NCBI RefSeq assembly: GCF_900102515.1
Contig: NZ_FMVS01000025.1
Location: 1 to 64,000 of the forward strand
DNA: 64,000 nt
Source of the DNA: Butyrivibrio sp. INlla14
GTDB taxonomy: Bacteria; Bacillota; Clostridia; Lachnospirales; Lachnospiraceae
Direction: 5' to 3'
Part shown: positions 28,010 to 36,163 of the stretch, piece after piece
Layout: the number at the start of each line of letters is the position of its first letter
How positions within the stretch are numbered: the first letter of the stretch is position 1
Program-made: the position numbers and the translations under genes
The notes under the pieces: generated by a model
Databases searched by the model: none
Seen by the model: only the letters and a program-made list of their open reading frames with translations
What the model was told of the DNA's origin: nothing

Positions 28010-29458
28010 TTGGATCTTAGCAGACAAAAGAAAGCTCCGGTTTACGAGGCTTTGGAGAGATTCAGGAAGCAGAGAGTAGTTCCTTTCGATGTTCCTGGAC
28101 ATAAAAGAGGGAGAGGTAATCCCGAACTTGTTAGTTTTCTGGGGGACAGATGTGTTGGAATAGATGTCAATTCCATGAAACCACTTGATAACCTGTGTCA
28201 CCCTGTTTCTGTTATCAAGGAAGCAGAGGAGCTTATGGCAGACGCCTTTGGCGCATATCATGCATTTATGATGGTCAATGGAACCACCAGTGCTGTTCAG
28301 GCTATGGTTCTTTCTCATGTCAAGAAGGGCGAGAAGATCATCATGCCTAGAAATGTTCATAAGAGCGCTATTAATGCACTGATACTTTGTGGTGCTGTTC
28401 CTGTTTATATTGATCCAAAGGTTGATACCAATTTGGGAATACCTCTTGGAATGGAACTTGCAGATGTTAAAAAGGCTATAGAGGAGAACCCTGAAGCTAA
28501 GGCTATTTTGATAAATAACCCTTCCTACTATGGCATTTGCTCTAATCTTAAGGCAATTGTAGACCTGGCCCATGAGAATGGGATGAAGGCTCTTGTTGAT
28601 GAGGCTCACGGAACACATTTGTATTTTGGCCCAAATCTTCCGCTTAATGCTATGGCTGCAGGGGCAGATATGGCTGCTATCAGCATGCACAAGTCAGGCG
28701 GAAGCCTTACTCAGAGCTCAATCCTCTTGTGCGGACCAGATGCCAATGTTGGCTATATCAGCAGAATAGTTAATCTTACCCAGACCACAAGTGCCAGCTA
28801 TCTTCTTCTTGGAAGTCTTGATATATCCCGCAGAAACCTTGCTCTTAACGGAGCAACGAGTTTTGAGAAGGTTACCAAGATGGCTCAGTATGCAAGAGAA
28901 GAGATCAATGACATTGGCGGTTACTACGCCTATGGTAACGAACTTAAGAACGGCGGAAGCATCTACGATTTCGATGAAACAAAGCTGGTTGTTAATACCA
29001 GAAAGATTGGCCTTACTGGTATCGAGGTTTATGACCTTCTGCGTGATGAATATGATATTCAGATGGAATTTGGTGATCTGTCCAATGTAATGGCTTATAT
29101 TTCAATTGGTGACAGACTACAGGATATAGAGAGACTTGCAGGAGCTCTTGCAGATATCAGAAGGCTTTACAGTAAGCCTGAGCAGAGCTTTTTCTCTGCA
29201 GAGTATATCACTCCTATAGTTAAGGCAACTCCTCAGGAAGCTTTCTATGCGGAAAAAGAGTCACTTCCTATCGACAATGCAGTTGGCAGGATAAGTGCAG
29301 AGTCAGTAATGTGCTACCCACCTGGAATTCCTATTTTGTCGCCAGGTGAAGTAATTACCAAGGACATTCTGGACTATATCAAAACAGCTATGGCAAAGGG
29401 CTGCTCTATGCAGGGACCTGAGAGTGAAGATATATCAGAGCTGTTTGTATTAAAATAA
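28010..29458 (+). CDS. speA: Arginine decarboxylase (PLP, fold type I)
   Basis: A 482-residue PLP-dependent Orn/Lys/Arg decarboxylase, of the length of the short Bacillus SpeA type. Clear motifs: VPFDVPGHKRGRG (about 24-36), MVNGTTSAVQAM, LVDEAHGTH (PLP-binding Asp), and SMHKSGG with the PLP lysine at 228. Arginine rather than lysine or ornithine is the likely substrate, because agmatine deiminase and N-carbamoylputrescine amidase are encoded downstream; this is context, not motif, evidence. Product: agmatine and CO2. The start is a TTG at 28010, with GGGAGGG 7 bases before it; no ATG fits. It is the first gene of the polyamine operon. Confidence 0.88.
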   Translation: MDLSRQKKAPVYEALERFRKQRVVPFDVPGHKRGRGNPELVSFLGDRCVGIDVNSMKPLDNLCHPVSVIKEAEELMADAFGAYHAFMMVNGTTSAVQAMVLSHVKKGEKIIMPRNVHKSAINALILCGAVPVYIDPKVDTNLGIPLGMELADVKKAIEENPEAKAILINNPSYYGICSNLKAIVDLAHENGMKALVDEAHGTHLYFGPNLPLNAMAAGADMAAISMHKSGGSLTQSSILLCGPDANVGYISRIVNLTQTTSASYLLLGSLDISRRNLALNGATSFEKVTKMAQYAREEINDIGGYYAYGNELKNGGSIYDFDETKLVVNTRKIGLTGIEVYDLLRDEYDIQMEFGDLSNVMAYISIGDRLQDIERLAGALADIRRLYSKPEQSFFSAEYITPIVKATPQEAFYAEKESLPIDNAVGRISAESVMCYPPGIPILSPGEVITKDILDYIKTAMAKGCSMQGPESEDISELFVLK

Positions 29459-29495
29459 TAGGAAACGAGAAATTTGATAGGAGGTTCTTATTCTT

Positions 29496-30368
29496 ATGGC
29501 AGAGATGGATTATTGGTTTTCTGATATGCATACTGGTAATGTCAAGATCAGTATCAGAATCAGTAAGCAGCTTTTTTCTGGAAGCAGTGAATTTCAGAGA
29601 ATAGATGTATTTGATTCACCTGAGTTTGGTAAGTTTTTAACTTCAGACGGAAATATCATTTTTTCTGAAAAGGATGAGTTTACTTACGATGAGATGATAG
29701 TACATGTTCCAATGGCTGTTCATCCCAAGGTACAGAGAGTACTTGTTCTTGGTGGTGGTGATGGAGGCGTTGCCAGAGAGTTGTGCCACTACGATGAGAT
29801 CAAGGTTATCGATGTAGTAGAGCCTGATAACATGTTTGTGGATGTATGTAAGCAGTACTTCCCTGACAATGCCATTGGACTTGAGGATGACAGAGTTCAC
29901 ATCTATTATCAGGATGGACTTAAGTATCTTCGTAAGTGCGAGGATATGTATGATCTTATAATCAACGATGCCACAGAGCCTCTTGGACATGAGGCAGGTC
30001 TTTTTACTAAAGAGTTTTATGGAAGCTGCTACAAGGCACTTCACGATGATGGAATCATGGTTTATCAGCATGGAAGCCCATTCTATGATGAGGATGAAGA
30101 GAGCTGTAGAGCAATGCATAGAAAGGCCTACAGAGTATTTCCTGTAAATAGAGTTTATCAGGCACATATTCCTACCTGTCCTGCAGGATACTGGCTCTTT
30201 GGATTTGCCAGCAAGAAGTATCACCCTCTTAAGGATTTCAATCCTGACAGATGGGACGAGAGAGGAATAAAGACCTGGTATTATACAACACATCTTCACA
30301 AGGGAGCGTTTATGCTGCCAAAGTATGTTGAAGATTTACTTCAGGAAGAAGAAGACATGTCTAGATAA
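29496..30368 (+). CDS. speE: SpeE-like aminopropyltransferase, altered active-site motif
   Basis: A 290-residue member of the spermidine synthase family: N-terminal beta domain (1-60) and Rossmann methyltransferase-like fold with LVLGGGDGG (about 85-93) and DEFTYDEMIVH before it. Spermidine synthase transfers aminopropyl from decarboxylated SAM to putrescine. The key loop, usually D-S-T-D-P-x-G-P, reads DATEPLGHE here: D158 is kept, the second acid is Glu161 and the Pro after Gly is His. This may change amine choice. No SAM decarboxylase (SpeD) is in the window, and the same operon holds the dcSAM-free spermidine route, so its real role is open. The last codons and stop lie inside a long palindrome (30357-30445). 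Confidence 0.75.
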   Translation: MAEMDYWFSDMHTGNVKISIRISKQLFSGSSEFQRIDVFDSPEFGKFLTSDGNIIFSEKDEFTYDEMIVHVPMAVHPKVQRVLVLGGGDGGVARELCHYDEIKVIDVVEPDNMFVDVCKQYFPDNAIGLEDDRVHIYYQDGLKYLRKCEDMYDLIINDATEPLGHEAGLFTKEFYGSCYKALHDDGIMVYQHGSPFYDEDEESCRAMHRKAYRVFPVNRVYQAHIPTCPAGYWLFGFASKKYHPLKDFNPDRWDERGIKTWYYTTHLHKGAFMLPKYVEDLLQEEEDMSR

Positions 30369-30445
30369 CAGTGTCATAAGTATGAAACCACTGTAAGCTT
30401 GCTTACAAGTGGTTGATATACTTCATGACCGTGTTATCTAGACAT
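30357..30445. repeat. 89-bp palindrome spanning the speE stop codon
   Basis: Left arm 30357-30398, loop TT, right arm 30401-30445. Five paired blocks make 38 base pairs: ATGTCTAGATAACA/TGTTATCTAGACAT (14), GTCAT/ATGAC, AAGTAT/ATACTT, AACCACT/AGTGGTT and GTAAGC/GCTTAC, with small mismatches and bulges. The left arm encodes the last three residues of SpeE and its stop. No T-run follows, so it is not a standard terminator. It could stabilise or mark a cleavage point in the operon mRNA, or be a palindromic repeat element. Confidence 0.85.
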
Positions 30446-30496
30446 AGTAATTATTGTAAATATAGTCAATATAGTGATATTGCAAAGGAGAATAAA

Positions 30497-31759
30497 ATGG
30501 GAAGATTATTAGTTATTGGTTGCGGTGGTGTAGCACAGGTTGCTATTCAGAAATGCGCACAGAATAGCAAGGTTTTCACAGAAATGTGCCTTGCAAGCAG
30601 AACAGTAAGTAAGTGCGACGCACTTAAGGATAAATTAGAAAAACAGGGAACACCTGTAAAGATCACAACAGCTACAGTTAATGCTGATGACACAGCTGAT
30701 GTTGTTAAGCTTATAAAGGAGTATCAGCCAGATGCTGTTCTTAATGTGGCACTTCCTTATCAGGATCTTACAATTATGGATGCCTGCCTTGAGTGCAAGG
30801 TTGATTACATTGATACAGCTAACTACGAGCCAGAGGATACTGATGAGCCTGTATGGCGTGCTGCTTACGAGAAGAGATGCAAGGAAAAGGGCTTTACAGC
30901 TTACTTTGATTACAGCTATCAGTGGGCATATATGGACAAGTTCAAGGAAGCTGGTATCACTGGTCTTCTTGGAACTGGCTTTGACCCAGGCGTAACAAGC
31001 GTGTTTGTAGCTTATGCAAAGAAGCACTATTTTGACGAGATTGAGACAGTTGATATTCTTGACTGTAACGGTGGTGATCACGGCTATGCTTTTGCTACAA
31101 ACTTCAATCCTGAGATTAACCTTAGAGAAGTTAGTGCAAACGGAAGCTACTGGGAAGATGGCCACTGGATTGAAACAAAGCCAATGGAGATCAAGAGAGA
31201 GTACAACTTCCCTCAGGTTGGACAGAAGGATATGTATCTTCTTCACCACGAGGAGATCGAGGCTCTTGGAAGAAACTTCCCTGAGATCAAGAGAATCCGT
31301 TTCTTTATGACCTTTGGTCAGAGCTACCTTGATCACATGAGATGCCTTGAGGATGTTGGAATGCTTTCTACAACACCTATCAAGTTTGAAGGCAAGGACA
31401 TTGTTCCTATCCAGTTTTTGAAAGCTCTTTTACCAGATCCTGCAAGCCTTGGCCCTAGAACAGTTGGTAAGACAAACATCGGCTGTATCTTCCGCGGCAT
31501 CAAGGATGGCAAGGAGAAGACTCTTTTCATCTACAATGTATGTGACCATCAGGAATGCTATAAGGAGCTTGGAAGCCAGGCTATCAGCTACACAACCGGT
31601 GTTCCGGCAATGATAGGAACTTCTCTTGTGCTTGAAGGCAAGTGGAAGAAACCAGGTGTATACACAACAGATGAGTTCGATCCAGATCCATATATGGAGA
31701 TGCTTAATGAGTTTGGACTTCCATGGGTTGTTGATGAGAATCCGGTAATGGTTGATTAA
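30497..31759 (+). CDS. Carboxy(nor)spermidine dehydrogenase (saccharopine dehydrogenase family)
   Basis: A 420-residue NAD(P)-dependent enzyme of the saccharopine dehydrogenase family. The Rossmann motif is at the very N-terminus (LLVIGCGGVAQVAIQKCA, about 4-21), and GTGFDPGVTSVF (about 156-167) is typical of the carboxynorspermidine synthase branch. It reductively joins putrescine (or diaminopropane) with aspartate semialdehyde to give carboxyspermidine (or carboxynorspermidine). I start at ATG 30497, just after AAAGGAG (30484-30490); the frame is open further upstream into the palindrome but has no ribosome site. The next gene encodes the matching decarboxylase. Putrescine is the likely amine because aguA and aguB are in the operon. 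Confidence 0.88.
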   Translation: MGRLLVIGCGGVAQVAIQKCAQNSKVFTEMCLASRTVSKCDALKDKLEKQGTPVKITTATVNADDTADVVKLIKEYQPDAVLNVALPYQDLTIMDACLECKVDYIDTANYEPEDTDEPVWRAAYEKRCKEKGFTAYFDYSYQWAYMDKFKEAGITGLLGTGFDPGVTSVFVAYAKKHYFDEIETVDILDCNGGDHGYAFATNFNPEINLREVSANGSYWEDGHWIETKPMEIKREYNFPQVGQKDMYLLHHEEIEALGRNFPEIKRIRFFMTFGQSYLDHMRCLEDVGMLSTTPIKFEGKDIVPIQFLKALLPDPASLGPRTVGKTNIGCIFRGIKDGKEKTLFIYNVCDHQECYKELGSQAISYTTGVPAMIGTSLVLEGKWKKPGVYTTDEFDPDPYMEMLNEFGLPWVVDENPVMVD

Positions 31760-31774
31760 TATCTTTTGAAAACT

Positions 31775-31817
31775 AAATTGCTTACTTGCTTCATGATGGA
31801 GGGAGTAAGCAATTTTT
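31775..31817 (+). terminator. Stem-loop between the dehydrogenase and nspC
   Basis: AAATTGCTTACT (31775-31786) pairs perfectly with AGTAAGCAATTT (31804-31815); the 3' arm runs into TTTTT. The loop is 17 bases. It resembles a weak terminator or attenuator inside the operon and could lower expression of nspC and the genes after it. Confidence 0.6.
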
Positions 31818-31865
31818 ATGGTAAGATAGATACAGAACTTTGAAAGATTACCATGGAGGAATTAT

Positions 31866-33059
31866 ATGAATTTTAACGAGATTAGAACTCCGGCTTATGT
31901 TATAGATGAAAAGAAACTTCGGCAGAATCTTGAAATTTTGGCTAGAGTTCAGCATGAATCGGGCGCCAAGATACTTCTTGCACAGAAAGCCTACTCTGTA
32001 TATCAGACATATCCTATGATTGCCAAGTATCTGGCTGGGGCTACTGCTTCAGGCTTGTATGAGGCCAAACTTGCCCACGAAGAAATGGTGGCTCAGGGAC
32101 AGGATAATCTTCGCAGAATAGAAAATCATGTATATGAGCCTGCTTTTGAAGACGATGAGATGGTGGAGCTTTGTCAGATCTGTGATCACATTGTTTTCAA
32201 TTCTATAAATCAGCTTGAACACCACAGACCAGTGTGGGAGAAGGCGGTAGAAGAGGGCAGACTTTCAGTAGGCCTTAGAATTAACCCTGAGTACAGTACC
32301 CAGGAGAAACATGAAATCTATGATCCTTGTTCCGAAGGCTCACGACTAGGAATCACAAATGCAAATCTTCCAGAGAACCTTCCGGAGGGTGTAGAGGGCT
32401 TGCATTTCCATACTCTTTGTGAGCAGGGCTTTGAACCTCTTATGGAAACATTTCATCATGTAGAAAAAGAGTTTGAAAGATTTTTCCCGGATCCTGCATC
32501 CTCAGATAATAGCGGCAAGATAAAGTGGATCAACCTTGGAGGCGGACATCATATCACCAGGGAAGATTACAATGTAGAGGGTCTCATTAAATTTGTTAAG
32601 GACATTAAAGAGAAATACGGGATTGAAGTGTATCTTGAGCCTGGAGAAGCTATAGCTTTAGATGCTGGATACCTTATCACTACTATCATGGATGTTGTAA
32701 AGACACCTAGAATGCCGGTACTTATCCTTGATACATCAGCGGCCTGCCATATGCCTGATGTTCTTGAAATGCCATACAGACCACCTCTTCGTGGTGGTGA
32801 GGAAGCTGGAGAACTTCCCTTTACTTACAGGCTTTCATCCAGAACCTGCCTTGCAGGGGACGTGATAGGGGATTACAGCTTTGATCATGAGCTTAACACT
32901 GGTGACAGACTTGTGTTTGAAGACATGGCAATTTATAGCATGGTCAAGAATAATACCTTTAATGGTATGTCACTTCCAGACATTGATATTCTTCATGAAA
33001 ATGGAGATGTGGAAGTAATAAAAAGATTTTCCTATTCTGATTTTAAAGAACGTTTATAA
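31866..33059 (+). CDS. nspC: Carboxy(nor)spermidine decarboxylase
   Basis: A 397-residue PLP enzyme of the alanine-racemase fold (fold type III). The PLP lysine is K41 in LLAQKAYSVY, the conserved HTLCEQGFEPL with the active-site Cys stands in the middle, the phosphate-binding NLGGGHHI follows, and EPGEAIALDAGYL is typical of NspC. It removes CO2 from carboxyspermidine (or carboxynorspermidine) to give spermidine (or norspermidine). GGAGG is 7-8 bases before the ATG. It completes the aspartate-semialdehyde route begun by the gene before it. Confidence 0.92.
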   Translation: MNFNEIRTPAYVIDEKKLRQNLEILARVQHESGAKILLAQKAYSVYQTYPMIAKYLAGATASGLYEAKLAHEEMVAQGQDNLRRIENHVYEPAFEDDEMVELCQICDHIVFNSINQLEHHRPVWEKAVEEGRLSVGLRINPEYSTQEKHEIYDPCSEGSRLGITNANLPENLPEGVEGLHFHTLCEQGFEPLMETFHHVEKEFERFFPDPASSDNSGKIKWINLGGGHHITREDYNVEGLIKFVKDIKEKYGIEVYLEPGEAIALDAGYLITTIMDVVKTPRMPVLILDTSAACHMPDVLEMPYRPPLRGGEEAGELPFTYRLSSRTCLAGDVIGDYSFDHELNTGDRLVFEDMAIYSMVKNNTFNGMSLPDIDILHENGDVEVIKRFSYSDFKERL

Positions 33060-33122
33060 AAAGTATGATTGATGTACAATGGGGGCATTTATCAAATATA
33101 TAGTTTGAGGAGTAGTGTGTAA

Positions 33123-34895
33123 ATGAGTGAAAAGAAAAAAGGCGTTGGGGCTTTGGCTGCCTTGGTTGCAGTTTCAATTATTACTTTTTCTGTAGGAGCT
33201 TTTTTTTCCTACAAGTATGGCGCTAAGGGTATTTATCCAGGGGCGTTAAGTGACAGTGGTTCGGAGAATGGCTCAATTTCAGATAGCGCAGAGACTGAGA
33301 AAAATGAAGAAGCAGGCAGTGATAACAGCACTGTAGCAGCCAGCACTATAGCATCCACTAGTGCGGATAGCGACCTTTCTTCTGCCAAAGCTGAGGCTGA
33401 AGAAAGTGAAGAGGATGGTGCTATTCCTCACAATAAGGATTTTCCCATAACATTTGGAACAGGTTTGGGAAGCTTTGCTTCAGATGGTGATGACTTTTTT
33501 ATCATAAGAGAAGGCAATCGTTTAATGACCAACAAGTATAGGGAGGTCATAAATAGCGAAGAAATCCTGACCATCGAAAATGTTTTAGAAGGTAAACAGC
33601 CAGAGAGACTTGAAAGCTACAAATATAATAGCTATGTCCTTACTATTGATGGAAAAAGCTATTCTATCAATGAGTATTCTGACGGTTTCCTGGAATATCC
33701 ACAGGGAGCAATCAATCCATTTATTCTAAAATATAGAGACACAGCCTACATAATGCCTACTTCTGCTGATGGCACCATTGGAGATTTGTATTTCTTTGAC
33801 TGTGTTTGGAAGGATCCTCAGCTTGTAGCTACAGATGTGGTGGCATCCTCTGTGGGAACTGGTGGAATGACAGAAACCGGGAATCGTGGATTTTATGCTT
33901 ATTACACTAAGTATACTGATGGCAAATACTCTATGCATAAAGTCTGGTTTGATGACGACATTGGAACAAAAGATGAAAAGTATCCGATTGAGGATACAGT
34001 CATTAGTGATGGAAACTGCGTGCCGTTATATACTGACGGTTCTTATTTGTATTACTATGATCAGGATAAAAAAGATTTATATGTAGCATATTTTTACAAT
34101 AAGGATGAAAGAAAGAAGATATACACAGGAAATATTGATGAATTCTATGCATTTAATGATTATAGTTTCATAATCAGGGATGGCGACAAGGCTTATTTCT
34201 ATGTACCAAATAATACTGAAGAAATGATGCCTTTTAATATAAATGGTCTTGAAAAGGTACAAAATGTCCAGATGTGGGATTACGGCTACAGAAATGGTCA
34301 TTACGTAAACCAGTGGATTCATAGCTGCGTTCTGGAGGATAAAAGCGGGAAACAGTACTATGTTGCTATTGATCGCAGAAATGAGAAGGCAGACGCGGTG
34401 GAACTTCCTAGAAAGCTTGGCAATCAAGTTGAATACCATTATGATGGCTGGATTTCTTATATAGAGGATGGCGTACTGTATTTTGAGAGAAATCTTCTTG
34501 GCGATCAGAATGAAAAATTCATCAGATTTGATGAAGAAAAAGTTGTAGATTACTGTGTTTGCCATTCTGGAAAGTATAATTTTATGATTCTTACAGAGGG
34601 CGGAAAGCTGTACGCTTATAATTGCGACAAAGAAGAGGATATTCTTATTGATACCGATGTTGAAATGAATAAAGAAGGTACAAATGGACAGTTTTTCTTT
34701 GACTTTAAAAAGGGCGAAATTGTCTATGGTAAGGATGGTAAATGGTGCGCATACAATTTAGAAAAAGATGAGAAAAAAGAAGGAAAAGGTAGATATGGAA
34801 GCTTAACCAGGATAGATAATATTCCATTCCTTCATTTTGACGATCTTGAGGGCGATTATTACTACTACGGTGGTTGGATTTATAAAGTATTTTAA
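33123..34895 (+). CDS. Membrane-anchored extracytoplasmic protein of unknown function
   Basis: A 590-residue protein that I do not recognise. One N-terminal helix (about 8-30) anchors it; a Ser/Glu/Ala-rich spacer (about 38-100) follows, then a long beta-rich part with many Tyr/Asp and repeated strand patterns (LYFFDCVWKD, YLYYYDQDKKDLYVAYF, AYFYVPNN), suggestive of a beta-propeller of DUF5050-like type. That fold guess is weak. GAGGAG precedes the ATG. It lies between nspC and aguA and is only 12 bases from aguA, so it is co-transcribed with polyamine genes. It could sense or bind an external ligand; nothing in its sequence points to polyamines. Confidence 0.6.
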   Translation: MSEKKKGVGALAALVAVSIITFSVGAFFSYKYGAKGIYPGALSDSGSENGSISDSAETEKNEEAGSDNSTVAASTIASTSADSDLSSAKAEAEESEEDGAIPHNKDFPITFGTGLGSFASDGDDFFIIREGNRLMTNKYREVINSEEILTIENVLEGKQPERLESYKYNSYVLTIDGKSYSINEYSDGFLEYPQGAINPFILKYRDTAYIMPTSADGTIGDLYFFDCVWKDPQLVATDVVASSVGTGGMTETGNRGFYAYYTKYTDGKYSMHKVWFDDDIGTKDEKYPIEDTVISDGNCVPLYTDGSYLYYYDQDKKDLYVAYFYNKDERKKIYTGNIDEFYAFNDYSFIIRDGDKAYFYVPNNTEEMMPFNINGLEKVQNVQMWDYGYRNGHYVNQWIHSCVLEDKSGKQYYVAIDRRNEKADAVELPRKLGNQVEYHYDGWISYIEDGVLYFERNLLGDQNEKFIRFDEEKVVDYCVCHSGKYNFMILTEGGKLYAYNCDKEEDILIDTDVEMNKEGTNGQFFFDFKKGEIVYGKDGKWCAYNLEKDEKKEGKGRYGSLTRIDNIPFLHFDDLEGDYYYYGGWIYKVF

Positions 34896-34907
34896 TGAGG
34901 TGAAACT

Positions 34908-36098
34908 TTGGGAAAGATTACTGATTCTACACCAATTAAAGATGGCTTTTATATGCCTTCAGAGTTTTCAAAACATGATGGCACTATAATGATATATCCT
35001 ACAAGGGCAGGGAGCTGGGGTAAGGATAGGTCCGGAGCCCTGCGTTCCTTTGCAAGTGTATTTATAGAGATAATGAAAAGGGAAAACCTCTATCTTTTGA
35101 CAGATAAAGAGCACTTTGCTGAGGCCAAAGATTTTATGGATGAAGTTATAACTGACTTTGTCCAAAGGACAGGACAGGATACTTTGTCAGATGTCCTTGA
35201 GAACAGGTGCCTTATACTTCCTATAGAATCTGACGATTCCTGGGCCAGGGATGTGGGGCCAACCTTTGTAGTAAAAGATAATGGCGCGTTGCCTGAGATT
35301 CGCGGTATCAACTGGTCTTTTAACGCCTGGGGCGGTGAGGTGGACGGTCTATATGCATCCTGGGACAAGGACGACAAGGTGGCTGAGAAATTCTGCGATA
35401 TGATAGAAGTTCCTTTTTTCGATGCAGCTCCTTTTGTATTAGAGGGCGGTTCTATTCATTGTGATGGTGAAGGAACAGTCATGGTCACTGAGACTTGTCT
35501 TTTGAGCCAGGGAAGAAATCCAAAGCTTACAAGAGAACAGATAGAAGACAAGTTAAAAGAGTATTTGAATGTTCAGAAGGTTTTGTGGCTTCCTTATGGG
35601 ATTTACAATGATGAGACCAATGAACATGTTGATAATGTTTGTGCGTTTACAAAGCCTGGTGAGGTGGTCCTTGCCTGGACTGATGATGAGAATGATCCAC
35701 AGTATGCCATGTCCAAGGCAGATCTTGAATATCTTGAAAAAGAGACAGATGCAAAAGGCAGAAAGCTTGTAGTCCACAAGCTTCCTATTCCGGATCATCC
35801 CGTTCTTGTTTCCAAAGAGGACCTTGATAACTATGAGTTTGAAGAGGGCGAGGATTCCAGAGAAGTGGGCGAGAGACTTGCAGCAAGCTACGTTAATTTC
35901 TACTTTATAAATGGAGCAGCCCTTGTTCCTCAGTTTGGCGGAGACAACGCAGAAAGTGATAGGAGAGCTATTTCTATACTTGAAGGTATATGCGAAGGCA
36001 GAGAAGTGATTGGAATTCCAGCCAGGGACATTCTTCTTGGAGGCGGAAACATCCATTGTATTACTCAGCAGATTCCGGAAAATAATCTGGGTGAGTAA
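34908..36098 (+). CDS. aguA: Agmatine deiminase
   Basis: A 396-residue agmatine iminohydrolase of the guanidino-modifying (pentein) fold, turning agmatine into N-carbamoylputrescine and ammonia. Motifs: FYMPSEFSKHDGTIMIYP at the start, SDDSWARDVGPTFV (about 102-115), FVLEGGSIHCDGEG, NEHVDN, and the catalytic GGGNIHCITQQ with Cys384. Length is slightly above the usual 365. The start is a TTG at 34908, 5 bases after an AGGTGA ribosome site; no ATG is placed well. It uses the product of the arginine decarboxylase and feeds aguB, 65 bases downstream. Confidence 0.95.
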   Translation: MGKITDSTPIKDGFYMPSEFSKHDGTIMIYPTRAGSWGKDRSGALRSFASVFIEIMKRENLYLLTDKEHFAEAKDFMDEVITDFVQRTGQDTLSDVLENRCLILPIESDDSWARDVGPTFVVKDNGALPEIRGINWSFNAWGGEVDGLYASWDKDDKVAEKFCDMIEVPFFDAAPFVLEGGSIHCDGEGTVMVTETCLLSQGRNPKLTREQIEDKLKEYLNVQKVLWLPYGIYNDETNEHVDNVCAFTKPGEVVLAWTDDENDPQYAMSKADLEYLEKETDAKGRKLVVHKLPIPDHPVLVSKEDLDNYEFEEGEDSREVGERLAASYVNFYFINGAALVPQFGGDNAESDRRAISILEGICEGREVIGIPARDILLGGGNIHCITQQIPENNLGE

Positions 36099-36163
36099 GA
36101 GACTACCTGGAAGTCTAATCATAAACAGGCATATTATTACAATAACGAGGTAAAATAAATATT

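Noticed and set aside
28010-28700. Lysine or ornithine decarboxylase instead of arginine decarboxylase
   Set aside because: Motifs do not separate them, but aguA and aguB in the same operon need agmatine, so arginine is the better call.
29643-30299. Long open frame on the - strand inside speE
   Set aside because: It is the mirror of a clear SpeE-family gene, has no ribosome site, and its product shows no domain and odd composition.
30635-31336. Long open frame on the - strand inside the carboxyspermidine dehydrogenase gene
   Set aside because: Shadow of a gene with strong codon bias; no start signal and no recognisable protein.
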